Shown piece after piece: positions 1 through 6,175 of a stretch of DNA of 6,175 nt (position 1 is its first letter; every line of letters begins with the position of its first letter). The translations under genes were made by a program, and so were the position numbers. Below the pieces are notes generated by a model, which had not been told where the DNA came from, did no database searches, and saw only the letters and a program-made list of their open reading frames with translations. Source of the DNA: Accumulibacter sp. (GTDB lineage Bacteria > Pseudomonadota > Gammaproteobacteria > Burkholderiales > Rhodocyclaceae); NCBI GenBank assembly GCA_003538495.1, contig DPSD01000093.1:1-6175 (forward strand). Reading direction: 5' to 3'.

Positions 1-287
1 GGGGTGACCAGTTTCAGGTAACGTTTGCGCAGCAGTCCCAGCGGCTGCGACGATAGCAGCGTGCCGGCCGGAGCAAGACTTCGCGCGGCAAGAAATCCAC
101 CAATGACCAGAAATGCCTGCACCGCGCTGCGCGCGTCCTGGCTCAGCCAGGAAAACAGGTCGGGAGCCAGCGAGTAGGCCTGGTCGGACATCGGCCCGTA
201 GAAGGCCAGATGGTGCAAGACGATCAACTGCACGGCCACCGCCTTCAAGGCGTCGACAAACGCCAGCCGCGAAACCGTTTCAGCCAT
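1..287 (-). CDS. Acyltransferase family 3 (OafA/YrhL-like) membrane protein, N-terminal part
   Basis: Seen: an open frame reads from an ATG at 287 to the left window edge, giving 95 residues and no stop, so the C-terminal part is missing. The start of the protein (RLAFVDALKAVAVQLIVLHH, residues 7-26) matches the first segment of acyltransferase-3 proteins, which usually read D-x-L-R-x-x-A followed by a hydrophobic stretch and a histidine. Here D12, K15 and H25/H26 occupy those places. A second hydrophobic segment (residues 57-67, FLVIGGFLAAR) corresponds to the usual FFxISGFL, followed by a basic stretch, RKRYLKLV. Known: these polytopic inner-membrane proteins transfer acetyl or other acyl groups to polysaccharides, lipids or peptidoglycan. 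The acceptor cannot be told from this fragment. The start is supported by a GGGGGA at 297-302, nine bases upstream and inside the end of the preceding gene. An ATG at 297 overlaps that gene's stop but opens a frame of only five codons. The gene starts six bases after the c-di-GMP gene ends, so co-transcription is likely. Confidence 0.8.
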   Translation of the reverse strand, partial: MAETVSRLAFVDALKAVAVQLIVLHHLAFYGPMSDQAYSLAPDLFSWLSQDARSAVQAFLVIGGFLAARSLAPAGTLLSSQPLGLLRKRYLKLVT

Positions 288-293
288 CGGTAC

Positions 294-3200
294 TCATCCC
301 CCGAGGAAACGCTGCTGGTAGTCGTCGAAAGGCATTGGCCTGCCACACAGGTAACCCTGCATTTCGTCGCAGGCTTCGCCAGTCAGGAAGTCGCGCTGCG
401 CGTCGGTCTCGACGCCTTCGGCGATCACCGTCAGCTGCAGGCTGTGGGCGAGCGCGATGACCGCCCGGCTGATCGCCTGATCTTCGATGTCCACCGGCAA
501 GCCGCGAACGAAGCTCTGGTCAAGTTTCAGCTTGTTCAACGGCAGGCGTTTCAGGTACGCGAGCGACGAGTATCCAGTGCCGAAGTCGTCGATCACCAGG
601 TTGAGCCCCATTGCGCGCAGGTTGTCAAGAACCTGAACGCTGCTCTCGGCGTGACTCATGATTGCACTTTCGGTAATTTCCAGTTCGAGAAAATGCGCTG
701 CCAGCCGCGAGGATTCGAGCGTCCTGCGGACGGTTTCCTGGATGCGGCCGCGCGCGAACTCGGCGCCGGAAACGTTGATCGATAACACGCCTGGGTTGAG
801 GCCGGCGTCGACCCATGCCGCCCACTGGCAGCAGGCGGTGTCCTGGACCCATTCGCCAATTGGGACGATCAAGCCCGATTCCTCGGCGAGTTTGATGAAT
901 TCCCCCGGCAACACCAGTCCATGTTCCGAATGCTGCCAGCGCACCAGCGCTTCGGCGCCGACCACTTTGCCGGTGATCAGCGAGAACTGCGGCTGCAGGA
1001 ACACCCGCAACTCGCCACGATCGATCGCCCGGCGCAGGTCGGTCTCCATTTGCAGACGGGCCAGCGACGACTGGGTCAGATCCTTGGTGAAGAACTCGTA
1101 GGCGTTGCGGCCACTATCCTTGGCCCGGTACATGGCCACATCGGCGTTCTTCATCAGCGTTTCGCCATCGTCTCCATCCTGTGGAAAGAGGCTGATGCCG
1201 ATACTGGCGCCGACGAAGAACTCATGCTCTACCGTCACCGGCGAACCCTGCAGGGCGTTGAGAATCTTGTCCGCGATGTGCGAGACGGCCGAAGGCTCGA
1301 CGAAGTCCTCGATCACGATCAGAAACTCGTCGCCGCCGAGCCGCCCGACGGTGTCCGCTTCACGCATCAGTCCACCAAGGCGTCGCGCGACCTCGCACAG
1401 CACGCGGTCACCAACCTGGTGACCGAGCGTATCGTTGATGTTCTTGAATCGATCGAGATCGATGAAAAGGACCGCCAGCCCCTTCCCGTCGCGGCGGGCG
1501 CGTTGCAGGGCCTTGCGCAATCGGTCACCGAGCAGCAGCCGGTTGGGCAGGCCGGTCAGCGAATCATGATGTGCCTGGTGATCGAGCTGATCGTGAGCCC
1601 TGCGCAGTTCGGTGATGTCCGAAAAGACGCCGACGTAGTGCGTGACCTGACCATCATGGCCCGTGACGGCACTGATCGTCAGCGACTCCAGGAAGGCCTG
1701 GCCATCCTTGCGCCGGTTCCAGATTTCGCCCTTCCAGCGCCCGCTGGCGACCAGCGTCCGCCACATCTTGCGATAGAAGTCGGCATCCTGCAGTCCGGAC
1801 TGCAGCATCCGCGGGTTGCCGCCGACGACTTCGTCTTCGTCGTAACCCGTGATCTCGGTAAAAGCGCGGTTGACGGCAATGATATTGCCGGTCGGGGAGG
1901 TGATCGTGATCCCTTCGGCGCTGCAGTCGAAAACCGTCGCCGCCTGCTGCAAGCGCGCCTCCATCCGCTTTCGCTCGGTGATATCGAGCATGATCCCCAC
2001 CAGGCCGCCGCCGCCCTCCCCGGGAGAGCCATAGATCGCCTTGTGAAAGACGACATCGCGGTACTCGCCGTCGGCGCGCAGCACCCTCGTCTCGTACACC
2101 TGCGAGCCGGAACGCTGAAACAACTCCTCGTCGGCTGCCATATAGCGGTCGGCGAGTTCACGCGGCGCAACGTCGTAGACCGTCGCCCCGACCACGGCGT
2201 CGCGTGGTTTGCCGAGCATTTCGAGGAAGGACTGATTACAGCCCAGATAGCGCCCCGCGCGGTTCTTGTAGAACACCGGCCCGGGAATCGCCTCAACCAG
2301 CTGCTGCATGAAATGCAGTTGCTTCGAGAGTTCAAGAGTACGCTCAGCCACCCGTCGCTCGAGTTCGAGATGGCTTTCGCGCAGAGCCTGCTCGGCGGCG
2401 CGGCGGGCCGTGATGTCCTCGAACAGCCAGACGTGGCCTTCGTCCGCGTTTTCCGGATCGAGCAGGCTGCCGGTGACCTGGCACCAGATGGTCGTTCCAT
2501 CCGCCTTGCGGTACTCGATTTCGCCGATGAACCTTCCGGACGCGGCAATCGCCGAGTACACCCGCTCACCCGCTTCGAGCCATGCGCTTTCGCTGGCGAA
2601 GCAGACGCGGGTGGAGCGACCGAGCATTTGCCCCGGCAGATAACCGAAAATCCTCTCGAAACTCGGATTGCAGCGCTGGATGACGCGTTCGCGAACAAAG
2701 GCGATGCCGATCGGGGCTCGTTCGAAGATCAACGTCTGCTCGCGCAGCAAGGCATCCATCGCCCGGCTCGCCCGGCGCTTCTCTGTTATGTCTTCGTAGA
2801 GCCAGATGTAGCCATCCTCGGGCTTCGCCGGGTTGATCATGCTGCCGGTGATGTCGCTCCAGATCGGCGTACCATCGCGGCGATAGAAAGCCGTCTGTCC
2901 GCGGTAGATGCCGGTTGCAGCGATCGCCGCATACGCCCGACGGCCGGTTTCCAGCCACGCCTCGTCGCTCGGGTAGTAGAGTCGGGTCGACTGGCCGACG
3001 AGTTCGTCCGGCGTGTACCCCATGATCTCGGCAAAGCGACGATTGCAGCGCTGGATGACGCGCTCACGCAGGATCACGATGCCGGTCTCGGCGTTCTGAA
3101 AGATGAGCTGCTGCTCGCGCAACAGGCGCGCGTTCGCCTCGCGTGCTGCGGCTTCATGCGTGATATCGCGAACAATCCAGACCGACCCTTCGCTCGGCAC

Positions 3201-3533
3201 GTCGGGGTCGATGGCACGCGCAACCAGGTGGGCAATAAACGTGCTGCCGTCACGGCGCGCCAGTTCGGTTTCGAGGTCGAGGGTCTCGCCATCGCGCAAC
3301 AGCTCCCTGGCTTTCCGGCGCAGCGCATCGCAGGCCTCGCTGTTCGCATAGAACACCAGGTCATCCTGACCAACGAGCGTTTCCGCCGGCCAACCGAAAA
3401 GCTCCTCTGCGCGCGGGTTGCAGCGGTATACACGACGATTGCGCGTGCACACCACCGCGATCCCCGAATGGGCGAGGATCGCCTGGTGTTCAAGCAGCTG
3501 CTGTTCCAGTGAAGCCGAGTCTCGCATGTGCAC
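294..3533 (-). CDS. Five-PAS diguanylate cyclase/phosphodiesterase (PAS-PAS-PAS-PAS-PAS-GGDEF-EAL)
   Basis: A 1079-residue protein predicted to make and/or degrade cyclic di-GMP in the cytoplasm; no signal peptide or membrane segment is visible. Domains in order: PAS1 about 14-125, PAS2 143-250, PAS3 268-375, a charged helical linker 376-410, PAS4 411-520, PAS5 532-643, GGDEF 650-815, EAL 825-1075. Each PAS ends in the usual DIT motif. The GGDEF domain has GGDEF at 733-737, metal/substrate residues D692 and N700, and an inhibitory RxxD site (R724, D727) five residues before GGDEF. The EAL domain has E861-A-L, N920, E952, D982-D983 in DDFGTG, K1003, E1039 and Q1059. No catalytic residue is missing, so both activities are possible; in such hybrids the PAS sensors often decide the balance. 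The most upstream start is GTG at 3533, but an ATG two codons in (3527) is equally likely, and neither has a strong Shine-Dalgarno. The ligand of the PAS domains is unknown. The downstream acyltransferase starts six bases after the stop. Confidence 0.95.
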   Translation of the reverse strand: MHMRDSASLEQQLLEHQAILAHSGIAVVCTRNRRVYRCNPRAEELFGWPAETLVGQDDLVFYANSEACDALRRKARELLRDGETLDLETELARRDGSTFIAHLVARAIDPDVPSEGSVWIVRDITHEAAAREANARLLREQQLIFQNAETGIVILRERVIQRCNRRFAEIMGYTPDELVGQSTRLYYPSDEAWLETGRRAYAAIAATGIYRGQTAFYRRDGTPIWSDITGSMINPAKPEDGYIWLYEDITEKRRASRAMDALLREQTLIFERAPIGIAFVRERVIQRCNPSFERIFGYLPGQMLGRSTRVCFASESAWLEAGERVYSAIAASGRFIGEIEYRKADGTTIWCQVTGSLLDPENADEGHVWLFEDITARRAAEQALRESHLELERRVAERTLELSKQLHFMQQLVEAIPGPVFYKNRAGRYLGCNQSFLEMLGKPRDAVVGATVYDVAPRELADRYMAADEELFQRSGSQVYETRVLRADGEYRDVVFHKAIYGSPGEGGGGLVGIMLDITERKRMEARLQQAATVFDCSAEGITITSPTGNIIAVNRAFTEITGYDEDEVVGGNPRMLQSGLQDADFYRKMWRTLVASGRWKGEIWNRRKDGQAFLESLTISAVTGHDGQVTHYVGVFSDITELRRAHDQLDHQAHHDSLTGLPNRLLLGDRLRKALQRARRDGKGLAVLFIDLDRFKNINDTLGHQVGDRVLCEVARRLGGLMREADTVGRLGGDEFLIVIEDFVEPSAVSHIADKILNALQGSPVTVEHEFFVGASIGISLFPQDGDDGETLMKNADVAMYRAKDSGRNAYEFFTKDLTQSSLARLQMETDLRRAIDRGELRVFLQPQFSLITGKVVGAEALVRWQHSEHGLVLPGEFIKLAEESGLIVPIGEWVQDTACCQWAAWVDAGLNPGVLSINVSGAEFARGRIQETVRRTLESSRLAAHFLELEITESAIMSHAESSVQVLDNLRAMGLNLVIDDFGTGYSSLAYLKRLPLNKLKLDQSFVRGLPVDIEDQAISRAVIALAHSLQLTVIAEGVETDAQRDFLTGEACDEMQGYLCGRPMPFDDYQQRFLGG
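2409..3125 (-). repeat. Tandem PAS2-PAS3 duplication inside the c-di-GMP gene
   Basis: Residues 137-250 and 262-375 of the c-di-GMP protein align without a gap at an offset of exactly 125 residues. By hand count about 59 of 114 positions are identical. Shared blocks include LLREQ, RERVIQRCN, AWLE, DGTxIW and EDIT. At the DNA level a 22-base stretch is identical at 2666-2687 and 3041-3062, 375 bases apart. PAS1 follows the same register more loosely (RCNP at residues 37-40, DIT at 123-125). This indicates amplification of one sensory module within the gene. Confidence 0.85.
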
Positions 3534-3726
3534 CGACCAAGAGTTGCCGCGCGCGAAGTGTACACGACAGCGCGGGCCATCGTGTGCGGAACGTCACGCC
3601 ATGCGCCGCACCCACTGACTCGCACCGGCACCAGCGTTGACTGATGGCCAGGCTTGCGGCCAGCCAGGGGACCTGTGGACAATCGTCGATGGCGACCGTG
3701 CTCTGGCCCTTCTCGCTACGCGGTCC
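3534..3726. other. Intergenic gap between the nucleotidase and the c-di-GMP gene
   Basis: These 193 bases separate the stop of the HAD gene from the start of the c-di-GMP gene, both on the minus strand. I see no convincing gene. Open frames crossing it lie out of frame over flanking genes and show no recognisable domain. There is no clear Rho-independent terminator: a short GGCC-based hairpin near 3645-3662 lacks a T-run. The stretch probably carries the promoter of the c-di-GMP/acyltransferase pair. Confidence 0.5.
3557..3562 (-). promoter_or_regulatory. Possible -10 element (TACACT) for the c-di-GMP gene
   Basis: On the minus strand TACACT matches four of six bases of the sigma-70 -10 consensus and lies about 24 bases before the GTG start. 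No good -35 hexamer sits 16-18 bases upstream, so this is weak. The element overlaps a perfect 8-base palindrome, GTGTACAC, at 3558-3565, which could be an operator half-site or chance. Confidence 0.22.
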
Positions 3727-4392
3727 TCAAGCCAGCGAATCCCGCCGCCACAAGCGGGGCAGATGACGGGGCAGATCGAGAATCGAGACCAGTCTGACGT
3801 CCACCCACCCTGGCAGGCGCGTCGCCGCACTTGGCCAGACGGTCTTCATGCCGAGCCGTTTGGCGGTTCGAAGGTTGGACAGCACGTCGTCGACCATGAT
3901 GCAGCGCCGTGCGTCAAGCCCTTCGCTGCGCAGCAAGCGACGGAAGCCCGCAACCGCTGGTTTGGGTTGAAAGCGGATGCGCTCGACTGAGTACACGGCG
4001 TCGAAGCAGCTCCTGATTCCGGTCAGTTCGAGCACCGCCTCGCTGTAACGCGCCGGCGCGTTGGAGAAAACGATCTTGCGCCCCGGCAGGCGGCCAAGCA
4101 TCGCCCGCAGACCACGGTCGAAGACCAGCATCCGCCGGAGGTCGGGGAACTGATGGGTATGCCAGAGAAAGTGCCGCGGATCGGCGCCGTGATGCCGCAT
4201 CATGCCGAGCAGGGTCGCGCCATAGCGCTGCCAGTAGTCCTGGCGGATGCGGGTCGCTTCGTCCTCGTCAACGCCCAGCGACTCGCGGATGTACGCCACC
4301 ATCGAGCGGTTGATGTGCGGGAAGATGTGCGGACTGGCGTTGTGCAGCGTGTTGTCGAGGTCAAACAGCCAGACCGGTGGCGGGCTGCTCAG
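3727..4392 (-). CDS. HAD-superfamily pyrimidine 5'-nucleotidase (SDT1-like), CTG start
   Basis: A 221-residue protein predicted to dephosphorylate pyrimidine nucleoside monophosphates in the cytoplasm, by family resemblance to bacterial and yeast Sdt1-type nucleotidases. HAD motif I is WLFDLDNTLH, with nucleophile D11 and acid/base D13. Motif II is FSNAP (S110), motif III is K144 in QPKP, and motif IV is VDD (D168, D169), followed by N173. The helical cap lies between motifs I and II. The first in-frame ATG (4302) would delete motif I and cannot be the true start. Reading back to the in-frame stop at 4420-4422 there is no ATG, GTG or TTG. The best candidate is CTG at 4392, with AGGAG six bases upstream; an ATT at 4416 lies inside argB without a Shine-Dalgarno. 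The gene begins 13 bases after the argB stop, so the two are almost certainly co-transcribed. Exact substrate specificity is not certain. Confidence 0.85.
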   Translation of the reverse strand: MSSPPPVWLFDLDNTLHNASPHIFPHINRSMVAYIRESLGVDEDEATRIRQDYWQRYGATLLGMMRHHGADPRHFLWHTHQFPDLRRMLVFDRGLRAMLGRLPGRKIVFSNAPARYSEAVLELTGIRSCFDAVYSVERIRFQPKPAVAGFRRLLRSEGLDARRCIMVDDVLSNLRTAKRLGMKTVWPSAATRLPGWVDVRLVSILDLPRHLPRLWRRDSLA

Positions 4393-4398
4393 CGGGAT

Positions 4399-4403
4399 CT
4401 CCT
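4399..4403 (-). promoter_or_regulatory. Ribosome binding site AGGAG that decides the CTG start
   Basis: On the minus strand AGGAG lies between the argB stop codon (4406-4408) and the CTG at 4390-4392, with six bases of spacing. It is the strongest Shine-Dalgarno near the beginning of the nucleotidase frame and the main reason for choosing CTG as the initiation codon. Confidence 0.6.
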
Positions 4404-4405
4404 GG

Positions 4406-5448
<1,043 letters not shown>

Positions 5449-6175
5449 ATGACTTCTGAGGAACGCCAGCAGAGCGGTCCCGCACGCGCAACCGGCGAAG
5501 GTACCCGCTCACCCTATCGCGGCCGTTTTGCGCCTTCGCCGAGCGGCCCCTTGCACTTCGGTTCGCTGGTCGCTGCCTTGGGCAGTTATCTCGATGCCCG
5601 CGCCAACAACGGCCAGTGGCTGCTGCGCATCGAAGACGTAGACCAGCCACGGACGGTGCGCGGTGCAGCGGACCACATCCGGCGGACGCTCGAACGCTTT
5701 GGCTTTGCCTGGGATGGCGAAGTCCTGGTCCAGAGCCGTCGCCTCGACTTCTATCACGCCGCATTGGTACGCCTGCAACTCGACGGCGACGTCTACCCCT
5801 GCGCCTGCTCGCGGCGCGAGATCGCCTCGCACTCGCCACCGCGCTCGGTCGATGGCGCGCTGGTCTACCCCGGAACCTGTCGTGCTGGTCTGGTCGGCGG
5901 ACGAGCGGCGCGCGCTTGGCGTTTGCGCCTGCCGGACCAGGTCGTCGCCTTTGACGATCGGGTGCAAGGCCCCATGCAGCAGAACCTCCAACGCGCGGTC
6001 GGCGACATCATCCTGCTGCGCGCCGACGGGCAGTATGCGTACCAGCTGGCGGTGGTCGCCGACGACGCGGCACAAGGGGTCAACGCCGTCGTCCGCGGCG
6101 TCGACCTGCTTGATTCGACGCCACGCCAGATCTGGTTGCAGCGGCGCTTGGGGCTGCCGACGCCGACTTACGCCC
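5449..6175 (+). CDS. gluQ: Glutamyl-Q tRNA(Asp) synthetase, cut by the right edge
   Basis: The frame runs from ATG 5449 to the window end, giving 242 residues without a stop. The family is about 290-310 residues long, so the C-terminal part, including the KMSKS-like loop, lies outside. The enzyme activates glutamate without tRNA and attaches it to queuosine in the anticodon wobble position of tRNA(Asp). The class I signature [14 protein letters not shown] (residues 27-40) contains the HIGH-like HFGS, followed by RIEDVDQPR at 60-68. A zinc site is visible as C118-x-C120, Y140 and C144 (YPCACSRRE and YPGTC). This short zinc-bearing form without an anticodon-binding domain separates GluQ from Glt[13 protein letters not shown] at 195-206 and [12 protein letters not shown] at 216-227 also fit. 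The start is supported by AGGAA at 5437-5441, seven bases upstream. A GTG two codons earlier is too close to that site. The first 21 residues are a poorly conserved extension with no alternative start. Confidence 0.96.
   Translation, partial: MTSEERQQSGPARATGEGTRSPYRGRFAPSPSGPLHFGSLVAALGSYLDARANNGQWLLRIEDVDQPRTVRGAADHIRRTLERFGFAWDGEVLVQSRRLDFYHAALVRLQLDGDVYPCACSRREIASHSPPRSVDGALVYPGTCRAGLVGGRAARAWRLRLPDQVVAFDDRVQGPMQQNLQRAVGDIILLRADGQYAYQLAVVADDAAQGVNAVVRGVDLLDSTPRQIWLQRRLGLPTPTYA

Noticed and set aside
295..297. An ATG overlapping the c-di-GMP stop as the acyltransferase start.
   Set aside because: Its frame ends after five codons and is out of frame with the acyltransferase.
1679..2698. 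A 339-codon minus-strand frame inside the c-di-GMP gene.
   Set aside because: It is an out-of-frame reading of the same strand, with Ser/Arg/Ala-rich composition and no domain, typical of a shadow frame.
921..3512. An 863-codon open frame on the plus strand, antisense to the c-di-GMP gene.
   Set aside because: It lies wholly opposite a gene with unmistakable PAS, GGDEF and EAL domains. Its translation shows no recognisable domain, and long antisense frames are common opposite GC-rich genes with biased third positions. Conservation or transcription data would be needed to revive it.
3645..3662. A TGGCC/GGCCA inverted repeat downstream of the nucleotidase as a terminator.
   Set aside because: The stem is five pairs with an eight-base loop and no following T-run on either strand, so it does not look like an intrinsic terminator.
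3674..3682. TGTGGACAA, resembling an inverted DnaA box.
   Set aside because: It is a single imperfect copy with no other boxes, no AT-rich unwinding region and no origin-linked genes nearby.
4302..4302. ATG at 4302 as the nucleotidase start.
   Set aside because: It would remove the DLDNT nucleophile motif encoded just upstream in the same open frame, which reads as a well-conserved HAD N-terminus.

Overview
The window is GC-rich bacterial chromosome, read almost entirely as coding sequence. Protein style (a hexameric-type ArgB with an N-terminal helix, glutamyl-Q tRNA(Asp) synthetase, a large PAS-GGDEF-EAL protein) suggests a betaproteobacterium, plausibly Rhodocyclales or an Accumulibacter-like lineage. 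That placement is inferred from protein resemblance alone. I see no mobile element, integrase, CRISPR array, tRNA or rRNA.

Layout from left to right. On the minus strand, 1-287 is the N-terminal part of an acyltransferase-3 family membrane protein that runs off the left edge. Six bases upstream of its start ends a 1079-residue soluble c-di-GMP turnover protein (294-3533, minus) with five PAS domains followed by GGDEF and EAL domains, both with intact signature residues. A 193-base gap with no convincing gene (3534-3726) separates this pair from the next unit. That unit, also on the minus strand, is argB (4406-5293, acetylglutamate kinase) followed 13 bases later by a HAD-superfamily pyrimidine 5'-nucleotidase (3727-4392). 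The nucleotidase has no ATG, GTG or TTG upstream of its catalytic DLDNT motif. Its best start is a CTG with an ideally spaced AGGAG. A 155-base divergent promoter region (5294-5448) then leads to gluQ on the plus strand (5449-6175), which is cut by the right edge.

Functionally there are three modules. The first is a probable two-gene signalling/envelope operon, with a c-di-GMP enzyme translated just before a membrane acyltransferase. The second is an arginine-biosynthesis plus nucleotide-housekeeping operon. The third is a tRNA-modification gene facing away from it. Most of this is ordinary core genome. The points that merit a second look are the CTG start, the internal tandem PAS amplification with exact 125-codon periodicity, and the tight pairing of the c-di-GMP enzyme with an acyltransferase. 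I found no evidence of a wholly new system.
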